In this document: positions 7,822-17,453 of the stretch, one piece after another
How the letters are laid out: the number at the start of each line of letters is the position of its first letter
How positions within the stretch are numbered: the first letter of the stretch is position 1
Source: Methanoculleus chikugoensis
GTDB lineage: Archaea; Halobacteriota; Methanomicrobia; Methanomicrobiales; Methanoculleaceae
Reading direction: 5' to 3'
Assembly: GCF_019669965.1 (NCBI RefSeq)
Contig: NZ_AP019781.1
Location: 992,001-1,056,000 of the forward strand
Length of the DNA: 64,000 nt
Notes under the pieces: generated by a model
Seen by the model: only the letters and a program-made list of their open reading frames with translations
Told to the model about the DNA's origin: nothing
Databases searched by the model: none
Position numbers and translations under genes: made by a program

Positions 7822-9885
7822 CTACAGGACCCCGGCGATCAGGAGGTCGAGTGCTTTGATGCCGATGAACGGAGCGACGAGGCCCCCGAGGCCGAAGATG
7901 ATCAGGTTGTAGGCAAAGAGCCTCGATGCCGGCATCGGTTTGAACCGTACTCCGGCAAGCGCGATCGGTATCAGGAGCGGGATGACCAGGGCGTTGAAGA
8001 TGACCGCAGAGAGGATGGCTGACTGCGGGGTGGCGAGGTCCATGATGTTCAGGATGACGAGCTGTGGGTAGATCCCGACCAGCGCGGCCGGGATGATGGC
8101 GAAGTACTTGGCGATGTCGTTTGCTATGGAGAACGTGGTGAGGGCTCCGCGGGTCATCAGGATCTCTTTGCCGATCTCGACGATATCCAGCAGTTTGGTG
8201 GGATCGCTGTCAAGATCGATGATATTGGCCGCCTCCCGCGCCGGCTGGGTCCCGTTGTTCATGGCCACCGCCACGTCGGCCTGGGCAAGGGCGGGCGCAT
8301 CGTTGGTCCCGTCGCCGGTCATGGCGACCATGTAGCCCTCGTCCTGCGTCTCGCGGATCAGCCTCAACTTGTCGTCCGGCTTCGCCTCGGCAAGGTAGTC
8401 ATCCACACCCGCTTCCGCTGCGATTGCAGCCGCGGTGAGCGGGTTGTCGCCCGTGATCATGACCGTCCGTATTCCTATCCGGCGAAGGTCGGCAAACCGT
8501 TCCCGGATCCCGGTCTTCAGGATATCCTTGAGGAAGATCACGCCGAGGATCGTCCTGTCGCGCGCCACTACGAGCGGTGTGCCTCCTGCCGATGCAATCC
8601 CGTTCACTTTTGTCGCCAGGTCCGGGGGTACCGCTCCTCCACGCTCGGGGACGAGCCTCGTGATCGTGTCGGCGGCTCCCTTCAGGTACGACGTCCCGCC
8701 GCACTCGGCACCGCTCACGCGGGTGGCGGCCGAGAACGGGATGAACCGTGCATCCGGAGGGCATGCCGGCACGACGCCGGTCTTCTCCCGGACAAGGGCA
8801 AGGATGCTCCTGCCCTCCGGCGTTTCATCGGCGTACGAGGAGAGAAGGGAGGCCTGCATCAGTTCGTCCCGGGACTGCCCCTCCACCGGGACGAACTCCG
8901 CCGCCTGGCGGTTTCCGAGGGTGATCGTCCCGGTCTTGTCGAGGAGCAGGACGTTGACGTCGCCTGCAGCCTCGATCGCCCGACCGGAGAGCGCGATGAT
9001 GTTGCGCTGGAAGAGCCGGTCCATGCCGGCGATCCCGATCGCCGGGAGGAGGGCCGCGATGGTCGTGGGGGCCAGACAGACAAAGAGCGCGACCAGCACC
9101 GTGAGGCTCGCAGGAGCACCCGATCCGGTGAACGAGGCGCTGTAGGCTGATACCGGGTATATGTTGCCGACGACCGCCAGGAAGACGGCGGTCAGCGCCA
9201 GGAGCAGGATCTCGAGCGCGACCTCGTTGGGCGTCTTGCGCCGTTCGGCTCCCTCAACCATGGCGATCATGCGGTCGAGAAAGGTCCGGCCGGGCTCCGT
9301 GGTGACCCGGATGATGATCTCGTTCGCGAGCACCGTTGTTCCCCCCGTCACCGCGCTCCGGTCCCCGCCTGCCTCGCGCACGACCGGCGCGGACTCTCCG
9401 GTGATGGCGGCTTCGTTGACGAGGGCGGCTCCCCTGACCACCTCCCCGTCGCCGGGAATGATCTCGTTCTCCCTCACCCGGACGAGGTCGCCCGGCCGGA
9501 GGTCGGAGGAGGCGACTTCGTTCGCCGGTGCATCAAATGCCTCCCTCTCGAGGCGGCGTGCGGGCACGCTGGTGCGGGACTGCCGGAGAGACGCTGCCCG
9601 CGCCTTTCCCCTCCCCTCGGAGAGAGATTCTGCGAAGTTTGAGAAGAGCACCGTCAGCCAGAGCCAGAGGGAGACGAGGCCGGTGAATAACGACTGTTCT
9701 CCGGTGGCAGTCGAGAGGCCGACGAAGAACCCTGCCGTCGTGACGATCCCCCCGATCTCCACTGCCAGCATCACGGGGTTCTCGATCTGCCTGCGCGGGT
9801 CCAGTTTGAGGACGCTCCCAACGAGCGCTTCGCGGACGAGACCCGGTTCGAGGGCCCCGAACCGGGGATACCGTTTCCTGGCCAT
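7822..9885 (-). CDS. kdpB: K(+)-transporting P-type ATPase subunit B
   Basis: A 687-residue P-type ATPase catalytic subunit. The phosphorylated aspartate is D316 in DKTGT; the TGES actuator loop is at 162-165; the hinge [21 protein letters not shown] is present. The serine of TGES is the site that is inhibitory when phosphorylated in E. coli KdpB. Length and layout are normal for the family. KdpB hydrolyses ATP to drive K+ import through KdpA. It begins 4 bp after the kdpA stop. Confidence 0.98.
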   Translation of the reverse strand: MARKRYPRFGALEPGLVREALVGSVLKLDPRRQIENPVMLAVEIGGIVTTAGFFVGLSTATGEQSLFTGLVSLWLWLTVLFSNFAESLSEGRGKARAASLRQSRTSVPARRLEREAFDAPANEVASSDLRPGDLVRVRENEIIPGDGEVVRGAALVNEAAITGESAPVVREAGGDRSAVTGGTTVLANEIIIRVTTEPGRTFLDRMIAMVEGAERRKTPNEVALEILLLALTAVFLAVVGNIYPVSAYSASFTGSGAPASLTVLVALFVCLAPTTIAALLPAIGIAGMDRLFQRNIIALSGRAIEAAGDVNVLLLDKTGTITLGNRQAAEFVPVEGQSRDELMQASLLSSYADETPEGRSILALVREKTGVVPACPPDARFIPFSAATRVSGAECGGTSYLKGAADTITRLVPERGGAVPPDLATKVNGIASAGGTPLVVARDRTILGVIFLKDILKTGIRERFADLRRIGIRTVMITGDNPLTAAAIAAEAGVDDYLAEAKPDDKLRLIRETQDEGYMVAMTGDGTNDAPALAQADVAVAMNNGTQPAREAANIIDLDSDPTKLLDIVEIGKEILMTRGALTTFSIANDIAKYFAIIPAALVGIYPQLVILNIMDLATPQSAILSAVIFNALVIPLLIPIALAGVRFKPMPASRLFAYNLIIFGLGGLVAPFIGIKALDLLIAGVL

Positions 9886-9889
9886 CGGG

Positions 9890-11596
9890 CTACCCGCCTC
9901 CGGACAACAACATGTGGTCGACGATCGGCCCCATGGCGAAGAGGGGGAAGAACGTGAGCGCCCCGACGATCAGGATAACCAGGATCATCCAGATGGCGAA
10001 CGTTGCCGATGCGGTGGGCAGGGTCCCGGGTCCCGGTGGGACCGTCTTCTTCTGCGCTATCGACCCGGCGAGGGCAAGCATCGCAACCGCCGGGACGAAC
10101 CGCCCGATGGTCATTGCCGCGGCGCCGGTAAGCGCATAAAAGATCCCTGAAGCGTCGAACCCGGCAAACGCGCTCCCGTTGTTGTTGGACATGGAGGCAA
10201 ACGTGTAGACGAGTTCGGAGAGGCCGTGCGGACCCGGGTTGTGCATCGCTCCGGCCGTGCCGGGAAGGAACAGCGCGATCCCTGTGAGGATGAGGACGAG
10301 GACGCCCGGCACCAGAACTGTGAGAACGGCCATGCGCATCTCCTGGATCTCGATCTTCTTTCCGAGGTACTCGGGAGTTTTCCCGATCATCAGCCCGGCG
10401 ATGAAGACGGCGACCACGATAAACCCGATAATGGTGTAGAACCCCGATCCCACCCCGCCGAAGGCGACCTCGCCGAGCAGGATCAGGAGCATCGGCACCA
10501 TGCCTGCAATCGGCATGAAGGAGTCGAACATGGCGTTGACCGCCCCACAGGACGTTGCAGTGGTGGAGGCGGCAAAGAGGGCGGTGCCGCCGAGCCCGAA
10601 GCGGACTTCTTTTCCTTCCATCGAGATCCCGGTCACGTCGAACTGCCCCATGAGCGGGTTGCCGTCCTGTTCGGCAACGTAGAGCGCGCCGAGGGCAGGG
10701 AGGTAGATCGCGAGCATGACGATATAGATGGCCCATCCCTGCCGCATGGACCCGGCCATCCGCCCGAAGACAAAGGGCAACGAAACCGGGATCAGGAGGA
10801 TCAGAAAGATCTCCACGAGGTTGGTGAACGGTGTTGGGTTCTCGTAGGGGTGGGCGGAGTTGGCGTTGAAGAACCCGCCCCCGTTCGTGCCGAACTCCTT
10901 GACGGCTTCCTGGGAGGCGACAGGCCCCATGGCGATCGTCTGCGGTCCGGCCGGGCCGTACCCCGCGGCATGCACGTAGGGGTCGACGTTCTGGATGACC
11001 CCCTGCGAGACGAGCAGGAGGGCGGCGAGAAATGCAACCGGGAGGAGGATGTAGAGGACGCACCGGGTCACGTCCACCCGGAAGTTGCCGATCCGGTCGG
11101 TCGACCGGCGGGTGACTCCCCGCATCACCGCAATGGCGATGCAGATCCCGGTGGCGGCCGAGAGGAAATTCTGGACCGTAAAGCCGGCCATCTGGGTCAG
11201 GTAACTCGCGGAGGCCTCTCCTGCATATATCTGGTAGTTGGTGTTGGTGACGAAGCTCGCCGCCGTGTGGAGCGCCGTGCCGGGGTCGAATGCGCCGAAG
11301 CCTTCCGGGTTCAGCGGCAGGTAACCCTGCAACAGGAGAAGCGCGAGGAGTGCGATAAATCCGATGCCGTTGAAGATGAGCATCTCCCGTGCGTATCCCA
11401 TCCAGTCCTCCTCCTCGCCGGCAGACGTGCCGATGAAGCGAAAGAGCCGGGCCTCCAGCGCCCCGGGAATGCCGCGGGAGTAGTCCCCGGAGAACACGTG
11501 CGCCATGTACCGGCCAAAGAGCACCCCCGTGATGGTGACTGCTGTGAAGAACGCGATGAAGAGTAACCCGTCGAGGAGCGGTGCAGGTTGTGTCAT
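9890..11596 (-). CDS. kdpA: K(+)-transporting ATPase subunit A
   Basis: A 568-residue KdpA, the channel-like K+-binding subunit of the high-affinity KdpFABC pump. Selectivity-filter-like loops are visible ([50 protein letters not shown]), with about ten transmembrane helices. It is the first gene of the operon; no kdpF-like small ORF was found upstream. ATG at 11596. Confidence 0.98.
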   Translation of the reverse strand: MTQPAPLLDGLLFIAFFTAVTITGVLFGRYMAHVFSGDYSRGIPGALEARLFRFIGTSAGEEEDWMGYAREMLIFNGIGFIALLALLLLQGYLPLNPEGFGAFDPGTALHTAASFVTNTNYQIYAGEASASYLTQMAGFTVQNFLSAATGICIAIAVMRGVTRRSTDRIGNFRVDVTRCVLYILLPVAFLAALLLVSQGVIQNVDPYVHAAGYGPAGPQTIAMGPVASQEAVKEFGTNGGGFFNANSAHPYENPTPFTNLVEIFLILLIPVSLPFVFGRMAGSMRQGWAIYIVMLAIYLPALGALYVAEQDGNPLMGQFDVTGISMEGKEVRFGLGGTALFAASTTATSCGAVNAMFDSFMPIAGMVPMLLILLGEVAFGGVGSGFYTIIGFIVVAVFIAGLMIGKTPEYLGKKIEIQEMRMAVLTVLVPGVLVLILTGIALFLPGTAGAMHNPGPHGLSELVYTFASMSNNNGSAFAGFDASGIFYALTGAAAMTIGRFVPAVAMLALAGSIAQKKTVPPGPGTLPTASATFAIWMILVILIVGALTFFPLFAMGPIVDHMLLSGGG

Positions 11597-11924
11597 TGTG
11601 GATCGCCGATTTTTATCGATCCTGGAAGATAATTTATGCCGCTATAAAACTAACTCATTCGTGCAACGGTATTCTCCGTGGCTAAATGGCTGGAGATGCT
11701 GGAGAGTAACACCGGGCTCCGGAGATCTCGCCCTTCCCCGGCTTGGATCTGGAACATATCCGGTGAAGTGGCCGAGACCTGCGCCCTGCCCCGCTCAAAC
11801 CGGTGAAAGATCCAGAACATAAATCCCCTGTCGACAGCCTCTGCACCGCTCCGATAGCCGTTACGGTTCTCCCTCCCGGCAGTCCGATCCCTACATTCAT
11901 CACCTGCCGGTTCGATATTCTATC
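11597..11924. other. Divergent intergenic region, kdp operon / lipoprotein gene
   Basis: About 330 bp between divergent genes. It holds the kdp promoter near its left end. The rest shows no ORF, tRNA or repeat that I can support. Confidence 0.5.
11628..11640 (-). promoter_or_regulatory. Putative kdp operon promoter
   Basis: On the minus strand a CATAAATTATC element sits about 38 bp upstream of the kdpA ATG, with a second AT-rich TTTTATAG about 15 bp further up. Either could serve as the TATA box. I see no clear inverted repeat that would mark an operator. Confidence 0.4.
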
Positions 11925-12371
11925 ATGAGTCGTTCTCAGATTCCGCTCCTTGCCGTCCTCGTGGTCCTCGCCGCGGTCTCCATCTGCGGCTGCATGGGCC
12001 AGGAGACGGTGCTCTCCGGCGAGGAGGCGGCCGAGGTGCTTGTATACGCGGACCCGATCGCCGAGAATGTCATGCAGGGCTTCAATGAGGGCAACTATAC
12101 GGTATACTCCCGCGACTTCAGCCCGGAGATGAAACAGGCCCTTGACGAGGCCGCGTTCGAGCAGAACCGCGAAGAAGTCACATCGCGGATCGGGCTCTAT
12201 GAGTCCAGAAGCGATCCTGTCGTCACCGAGACCGGCGACTACATCGCCGTGACCTACCGGGCGAAGTTCGAGCAGGAGGACGGCGTTGCTCTCCGGTTCG
12301 TCTTCCTGGAGGGTGACGCATCGCACCAGCTCCACGGGCTCTGGTTCAACTCCCCGAAACTGCGCAGTTGA
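11925..12371 (+). CDS. DUF3887-like lipoprotein
   Basis: A 148-residue protein with an N-terminal signal peptide and a lipobox-like SICGC, so it is probably a lipid-anchored extracytoplasmic protein. The body resembles the DUF3887 domain (a VLVYADPIAENVMQGFNEGN segment, then a FSPEMKQAL motif), known as a small alpha+beta fold of unknown function. It stands alone between the divergent kdp operon and the alcohol dehydrogenase gene. Role unknown. Confidence 0.75.
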   Translation: MSRSQIPLLAVLVVLAAVSICGCMGQETVLSGEEAAEVLVYADPIAENVMQGFNEGNYTVYSRDFSPEMKQALDEAAFEQNREEVTSRIGLYESRSDPVVTETGDYIAVTYRAKFEQEDGVALRFVFLEGDASHQLHGLWFNSPKLRS

Positions 12372-12520
12372 TGCACATCCTGGAACGCCGGCGGCAGGCG
12401 TTCTCATAGGGTGGCGAACCGGCCCCGATGGCTGATACGCGGGCACCGGATCGGCATCCTCCAGGGCACAGGCGAGGGACACCTCCCGGCGAGCCGGCCT
12501 TTCCCCGGCGATCCTGTTCT

Positions 12521-12559
12521 TTTTATAGTACCCGATCCCCACTGCCCGGCGCAAGGAGA
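12521..12559 (+). promoter_or_regulatory. TATA box and RBS of the alcohol dehydrogenase gene
   Basis: TTTTATAGTA (12521-12530) lies about 43 bp before ATG 12568, and AAGGAGA (12553-12559) is a good Shine-Dalgarno sequence with 8 bp spacing. A short-leader transcript starting near 12550 is expected. Confidence 0.55.
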
Positions 12560-12567
12560 CAGGGATC

Positions 12568-13641
12568 ATGAAAGGACTGGCAATGCTGAGGATCGGGGAG
12601 ATCGGATGGATCGAGAAAGAACGGCCTGCCTGCGGCCCGCGGGACGCCATCGTCAGACCGCTGGCGCTCGCGCCGTGCACGTCCGACGTCCACACCGTCT
12701 GGGAGGGGGCGATCGGGGATCGGCACAACCTCATCCTGGGGCACGAAGCGCTCGGGATCGTCGACGAAGTGGGCAGCGAGGTGAAAGATTTCAAGCCCGG
12801 CGACCGGGTCATTGTCCCGGCCATCACCCCGGACTGGGAGACCGATGCCGCACAGCGCGGGTTCCCGTCGCAGACCGGCGGCCCGCTCGGGGGCTGGAAG
12901 TTCTCGAACACGAAAGACGGCGTCTTCGGCGAGTTCTTCCACGTGAACCTGGCGGACTACAACCTCGCGCACCTGCCGGAGGGGATGTCACTTGAGGCCG
13001 GGGTCATGCTCCCGGATATGCTCAGCACCGGGTTTATGGGCGCCGAGAACGCGAAAATCAAGATCGGGTCCACGGTCGCGGTCCTGGGGATCGGGCCGGT
13101 CGGCCTCTCCGCCGTCGCCGGTGCGAAACTCCGGGGGGCAGGGCGGATATTTGGCGTCGGCACGAGGCCCGCTTCGGTGAAGGTTGCAAAGGAGTACGGC
13201 GCGACGAATATCGTCAACTACAAGGAGGGAGACACCGTCGAGCAGATCCGGAACGCGACCAACGGCGAGGGCGTCGATGCCGTGATCGTCGCCGGCGGCG
13301 GCCCTGATATCATGATGGACGCGATCAACGTGGCAAAACCCGGATCGGTCATATCAAACATCAATTACTTCGGTTCGGGCCTGGGCGAACAGGACATCAT
13401 ACCCCTTCCCCGCATCGGCTGGGGGTTCGGGATGGCGGACAAGAACATCATGACCGGACTCTGCCCCGGCGGGAGGGTACGGATGGAGCGGCTGGCCGAA
13501 GTGGTGATGTGCGGGCGTATGGACCCGTCGCTCATGGCGACGCACGTCTTCAAGGGGTTCGATAAACTCGAGGAGGCGCTTCTCCTGATGAAGGCCAAGC
13601 CGAAGGACCTGATCAAGCCGGTCGTTATTGTGGAGGAGTAG
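12568..13641 (+). CDS. NADP-type secondary alcohol dehydrogenase
   Basis: A 357-residue zinc alcohol dehydrogenase that closely resembles the secondary-alcohol enzymes of Thermoanaerobacter brockii and Clostridium beijerinckii over its whole length, starting MKGLAMLRIGEIGWIEKERP. The catalytic zinc ligands are all present: C37, H59, D150 (with E60). The dinucleotide-binding GIGPVG is at 174-179, and G198-T199-R200 occupies the NADP phosphate-binding position (GSR in T. brockii). Some methanogens oxidise 2-propanol or 2-butanol to ketones as the electron source for CO2 reduction, and this is the likely role. F420 use is a different family and is not supported here. Confidence 0.92.
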   Translation: MKGLAMLRIGEIGWIEKERPACGPRDAIVRPLALAPCTSDVHTVWEGAIGDRHNLILGHEALGIVDEVGSEVKDFKPGDRVIVPAITPDWETDAAQRGFPSQTGGPLGGWKFSNTKDGVFGEFFHVNLADYNLAHLPEGMSLEAGVMLPDMLSTGFMGAENAKIKIGSTVAVLGIGPVGLSAVAGAKLRGAGRIFGVGTRPASVKVAKEYGATNIVNYKEGDTVEQIRNATNGEGVDAVIVAGGGPDIMMDAINVAKPGSVISNINYFGSGLGEQDIIPLPRIGWGFGMADKNIMTGLCPGGRVRMERLAEVVMCGRMDPSLMATHVFKGFDKLEEALLLMKAKPKDLIKPVVIVEE

Positions 13642-13952
13642 ACACTCGAAGATCTTTTTGGGCTCTGTTAAACCCCTCTCCCTGAGATCGAGTCCACTGC
13701 AGGATTATCCATACATCTTGACTTGCGTGAGGTCACACCGGTACCCTCTCCAGGTAACTGGGTGTTCTCCAGAAGGGTATGAAGCATTTCAACAGATCTT
13801 TTTTGTGCCCACCGGCCGAGCCGCTGCGGTTCCGGAGGGCGCCATTCACGCGCCGGCGCAACAGTTAACAATCGCATCGATATATGCTCCCCGGCGACTG
13901 CGAGGGCCACGGATGCCGTCTCCGGCAGTTGCAGGCATGAGGGGAGATCCGG
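13642..13952. other. Intergenic region with a 10-bp direct repeat and APC promoter
   Basis: Contains AGATCTTTTT at 13650-13659 and again at 13794-13803, enclosing 134 bp with no coding potential. Its ends are weakly inverted (GTTAAACCCC against GTTGAAATGC on the other strand). A TATA-like CGATATATGC at 13878-13887 probably drives the permease gene. The first direct repeat could also act as the T-rich terminator of the alcohol dehydrogenase gene. Confidence 0.4.
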
Positions 13953-15221
13953 ATGACGAAAATGACGCCCCACGGCGCGACTGCGGAGAGCAGGCTCTCG
14001 CGAAGGCTGACGACGGGAGACGCCATCGTCATCGGGCTTGGCTCCATGATCGGCGCCGGCGTCTTCACGGCCCTTGCGCCGGCGGCGGCCGCGGCCGGGG
14101 CAGGGCTGGTCGTCGGCCTCGCGATTGCGGCTGCCGTCGCATACTGCAACGCCGGTTCGTCCGGCGAGCTCGCCCGCCTCTACCCGGCGTCGGGCGGCAC
14201 CTACGTCTACGCACGGGAACGGTTAAACGGGTTCTGGGCCTGGGTGGCGGGCTGGGGGTTCGTGGTCGGGAAACTCGCCAGTTGTTCTGCGGTTGCGCTC
14301 ACCTTCGGCTACTACCTGATCCCCGGGTATGCACGCCACCTTGCCGCGGGGGCGGTGATCGCGTTCACGGTTCTGAACTATCTCGGGATCGAGAAGACTG
14401 CCGGCGCGACGAAAGTCATCGTTGCTGTGGTCCTGCTCTCCCTTGCCGCGATCGTTGCTCTCGTGTTTGCCGGCACACCGGATCCCGGCAACCTCCGTCC
14501 CCTTATCGGGCCGAACGGCCTCTACGGGATCTTACAGTCGGCGGGGATCTGGTTCTTTGCCTTTGCGGGGTACTCGAGGATCGCCACCCTGGGCGAGGAG
14601 GTCCGAAACCCGGAGACCTCCATCCCCCGGGCGATCGTGCTCGGTCTCGGCATCACACTGGTCGTCTACACCGTCGTCGCCGTCTCTGCACTGCTCCTCG
14701 TCGGGCCTGCCGCGCTCGCAGAGTCCAGCGCGCCCCTGGTGACGGCGCTCGCCGGGGCGGGTCTTATTCAGTGGCAGTGGCTCGTCAGGGCCGGCGCGAC
14801 CGCCGCAACGCTGGGAGTGCTGCTCTCCCTCATGGCGGGCATCAGCCGGATGCTCTTTGCCATGGCGCGGGACCGGAGAATGCCCTCGTATCTCGCCCGG
14901 ATCCACCCGGTGCACCGGGTTCCTCACCTCGCCGAACTGACGGTCGGCGTCATTCTGGTCGTGGTGGTGCTGCTCGTGGATCTTCGTGCGGCGATCGGGT
15001 TCAGCTCCTTCACCGTGCTCCTGTATTACGCGGTCACGAACGCGTCTGCGTACACCCTGACGGAGCAGGAGAGGCTGTACAGCCGGAAGATCGCGGTGCT
15101 TGGCCTTCTCGGCTGCCTCGTGCTCGCGTTCACGCTCCCGGCCGCTTCCATCGCTGTCGGGAGTGCGGTCATGCTGGCGGGGATACCGGTCTACATCCTC
15201 GCGAAGCGGCGCAATCCCTGA
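13953..15221 (+). CDS. APC-superfamily amino acid permease
   Basis: A 422-residue integral membrane protein. The N-terminal GDAIVIGLGSMIGAGVFTALAP matches the first helix motif of APC transporters (substrate-binding unwound helix), followed by about 11 further hydrophobic helices. A typical APC segment, FFAFAGYSRIATLGEEVRNPE, lies in the middle. Members import amino acids or polyamines by proton or sodium coupling; the substrate cannot be told from sequence. Start ATG 13953, with a ggggag upstream. Confidence 0.9.
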   Translation: MTKMTPHGATAESRLSRRLTTGDAIVIGLGSMIGAGVFTALAPAAAAAGAGLVVGLAIAAAVAYCNAGSSGELARLYPASGGTYVYARERLNGFWAWVAGWGFVVGKLASCSAVALTFGYYLIPGYARHLAAGAVIAFTVLNYLGIEKTAGATKVIVAVVLLSLAAIVALVFAGTPDPGNLRPLIGPNGLYGILQSAGIWFFAFAGYSRIATLGEEVRNPETSIPRAIVLGLGITLVVYTVVAVSALLLVGPAALAESSAPLVTALAGAGLIQWQWLVRAGATAATLGVLLSLMAGISRMLFAMARDRRMPSYLARIHPVHRVPHLAELTVGVILVVVVLLVDLRAAIGFSSFTVLLYYAVTNASAYTLTEQERLYSRKIAVLGLLGCLVLAFTLPAASIAVGSAVMLAGIPVYILAKRRNP

Positions 15222-15322
15222 GCCTGGAGACGATCGCCGCCCGACGGGGTCCGGCGCCGGTATGTTCAGAAGTCCGGAACGATTCTTTTTTGACCGTAGA
15301 GGGCGGATCCTCTGAATATTGC

Positions 15323-16492
15323 ATGGCCCGGAGTCCGCCGATCATCTACTTCAACAACGCCGCCACGACCTGGCCGAAACCCCCGGAGGTGCTCGAGGCG
15401 GTCAGGCAATCCCTTGCCCTCCCCGTCTTCGGGTCGGGAAGGACCACCGGCAGCCAGGGTGAGGATTATGCTACGCTCGCCCGCGAGGCGCTCGCGACCC
15501 TCCTTGGCGCTGAGCCGCCGGAGCACGTGGTCTTCACCCAGAACGCGACCGATTCCCTGAACATCCTCATCCAGGGGTTTCTTGACGGAGAAGGGCGAGG
15601 GTGCCACGTCATCACGACGGAACTCGACCACAACTCGGTCCTGCGGCCGCTTCACGAGCTCGAGCGGCAGGACCGGATCCGGCTGACCGTCCTTCCCTTC
15701 GAGGACGGCACTGTTTCCCCCGACGCTGTTGAAGCGGCCCTCACGCCCGATACCCGGCTGATGGTCACGGCCCACGGGAGCAACGTGCTCGGGTCGGTGC
15801 AGGACGTCGCCGGCATCGGGGAGGTCCTGCACGATCGCGGGGTCTACTTCATCGTCGACGGGGCGCAGACCGCCGGCCATATCCCCGTTGACCTCGGGAA
15901 CCTCCCGGTCGACGCCTATGTCTTCACCGGCCATAAGGGGCTCTTCGGTATTCCCGGCACCGGCGGGTTCTACCTGCGGAACCCTGAATTGATCGCTCCC
16001 GTCCGTTACGGCGGGACCGGGACGGACTCCTTCTCGCTCTACCAGCCCCGGGAGATGCCGGGGCGGTTCGAGACCGGAACCCATAACTACCCCGGGCTTG
16101 CGGCGCTCGCTGCCGGGGTGAACTACATTGCGTCGATAGGGGTGAACGCCGTCGCGGAGAAAGCGGAGCGCCAGACGGCGTTTCTCATCCGTGAGTTGAG
16201 GGAAGAGCCGAACGTCACGGTCTACAACGAGTCGCCCTCCCTCCCCATCGTCTCGTTCAACATCCGGGGGTTGGAGAACGACGACGTGGGCTTCATCCTC
16301 GCCCGTGTCTACGGGATCGTCGCCCGCACGGGGCTGCACTGTGCGCCTCTCGTGCATCGGGTGATCGACGGCGGAAGAGGCTCCGTGCGGCTCAGCCTCT
16401 CCTGGTTCACCACGGACGAAGAGTGCCGGATCGCCGCACAGGCGATAAAGGAGGTTGCACGAAATGCGAATTCTTCGGTCGGTTCGCCATAA
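15323..16492 (+). CDS. Cysteine desulfurase-like class V aminotransferase
   Basis: A 389-residue PLP enzyme of the SufS/Csd type. It has the opening IIYFNNAATTWPKPP, FTQNATDSLN around 71-80, the PLP-binding D179 and H204-K205 (FTGHKGLFG), and the sulfur-carrying C340 in RTGLHCAPLVHR. It probably mobilises sulfur from cysteine for Fe-S cluster or thio-cofactor synthesis, although no scaffold gene lies beside it. The frame stays open far upstream, but homology begins at the ATG at 15323, which I take as the start. The next gene has its RBS inside the 3' end of this one. Confidence 0.92.
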   Translation: MARSPPIIYFNNAATTWPKPPEVLEAVRQSLALPVFGSGRTTGSQGEDYATLAREALATLLGAEPPEHVVFTQNATDSLNILIQGFLDGEGRGCHVITTELDHNSVLRPLHELERQDRIRLTVLPFEDGTVSPDAVEAALTPDTRLMVTAHGSNVLGSVQDVAGIGEVLHDRGVYFIVDGAQTAGHIPVDLGNLPVDAYVFTGHKGLFGIPGTGGFYLRNPELIAPVRYGGTGTDSFSLYQPREMPGRFETGTHNYPGLAALAAGVNYIASIGVNAVAEKAERQTAFLIRELREEPNVTVYNESPSLPIVSFNIRGLENDDVGFILARVYGIVARTGLHCAPLVHRVIDGGRGSVRLSLSWFTTDEECRIAAQAIKEVARNANSSVGSP

Positions 16493-16835
16493 ATCCTGTG
16501 CCGACGGCACATTCATGAAGGAGTTCCTCTTGAGTGCCCCGGTACCGGCTGGGTTCTTCTCCTACCTGGAGAACTTCGGGGAGGTTGAATCGCTCCCCAA
16601 TCTCGGCGAAGGGTTCTATAAGTTCGAGAAGCCCGACTGGTTCTCCATCAAGGGGTTTGCCGGAGATACTACCGTCGAGGTCCGGTTCAAGAAGGAGGTG
16701 ATGGACCTGACGGTGAACTTCCTCTACCTCCTCTTCTCCTCCTACCGGGAAGGATCGGTGGATCTCCCGGTGCTGAAGCAGAGAGAGGAGGCGGTCGGGA
16801 AACGGGTGAGAGAACACCTGTATGGGCATGATTGA
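16464..16835 (+). CDS. Conserved hypothetical protein
   Basis: A 123-residue soluble alpha/beta protein with no motif I recognise. A strong Shine-Dalgarno (AAGGAGGT, 16447-16454) lies inside the upstream desulfurase gene, about 9 bp before ATG 16464, so I chose that start over an upstream TTG. It overlaps the end of the desulfurase gene (to 16492) and the start of the following methyltransferase gene (16822), giving a tightly packed three-gene unit. Function unknown. Confidence 0.7.
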   Translation: MRILRSVRHKSCADGTFMKEFLLSAPVPAGFFSYLENFGEVESLPNLGEGFYKFEKPDWFSIKGFAGDTTVEVRFKKEVMDLTVNFLYLLFSSYREGSVDLPVLKQREEAVGKRVREHLYGHD

Positions 16836-17418
16836 CGGGAGCGAAATGCCCTGGAACGTATTCGAGCGATTTGCGGAGGAGTACGATCGTTGGTTCGAGG
16901 AGCATCGCGCCGAGTACCACGCGGAACTCGCCCGGATCCGGCGTCTCCTCCCCTGCCCGGACGCCCGTGCCGTCGAGGTGGGCGTCGGGTCCGGGCGGTT
17001 TGCCGCACCCCTCGGTATCCCGTTCGGGATAGAGCCCTCGCTCGCTCTCGGCCGGATGGCGCGGGAGCGGGGAGTCGAGGTGATCCGCGGGCGGGCGGAA
17101 TCGCTCCCGCTCAGGGACGGGTCGTGTTCGTCCGTCCTGATGGTGACGGTCGTCTGTTTCCTAGACGATCCTGTCCGGGCGTTTCACGAGATCCACCGGA
17201 TCCTCGTCCCCGGAGGAACGCTCGTCATCGGGTTCCTCGAGCGGGATGGAGAGGTTGCCCGGAAATACCTGCACGATGAGGGGAAACACCGGTTCCTCTC
17301 CCGCGCCCGGTTTTACTCGCAGAATGACATCCTGGAGTTCCTCCGGCGCACCGGGTTTTGCGTGGTGGACGTTGAGTCCGGGGCCGGTTTCTCGGTCATC
17401 GCCGCAGAGGCGGGCTGA
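16822..17418 (+). CDS. Class I SAM-dependent methyltransferase
   Basis: A 198-residue methyltransferase of the UbiE/Methyltransf_11 type: motif I VEVGVGSGRFAAPLG (SAM binding), followed by IEPSLALGRMARERG, a post-I/II region and RILVPGGTLVIGF. The substrate is unknown. It overlaps the preceding hypothetical gene by 14 bp, suggesting co-translation with it and with the desulfurase. Confidence 0.85.
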   Translation: MGMIDGSEMPWNVFERFAEEYDRWFEEHRAEYHAELARIRRLLPCPDARAVEVGVGSGRFAAPLGIPFGIEPSLALGRMARERGVEVIRGRAESLPLRDGSCSSVLMVTVVCFLDDPVRAFHEIHRILVPGGTLVIGFLERDGEVARKYLHDEGKHRFLSRARFYSQNDILEFLRRTGFCVVDVESGAGFSVIAAEAG

Positions 17419-17420
17419 TA

Positions 17421-17451
17421 ACCAGCAGGGAAGAGCTGTCTCCCTGCTGGT
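17421..17451. terminator. Bidirectional hairpin terminator
   Basis: A perfect 11-bp stem: ACCAGCAGGGA (17421-17431) and TCCCTGCTGGT (17441-17451) around a 9-nt loop, placed exactly between two convergent methyltransferase genes. Confidence 0.7.
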
Positions 17452-17453
17452 CG

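Noticed and set aside
10226-11566. A long plus-strand open frame opposite kdpA
   Set aside because: Antisense of kdpA with low-complexity, charged sequence and no family match.
11682-11740. A possible tRNA-like or hairpin segment upstream of the lipoprotein gene
   Set aside because: No cloverleaf can be drawn and no conserved tRNA residues are present.
13628-16492. A 954-codon open frame spanning the permease region and the cysteine desulfurase
   Set aside because: Only its last third matches a protein family. The upstream part lies in the wrong frame over the permease gene, so the real gene starts at ATG 15323.
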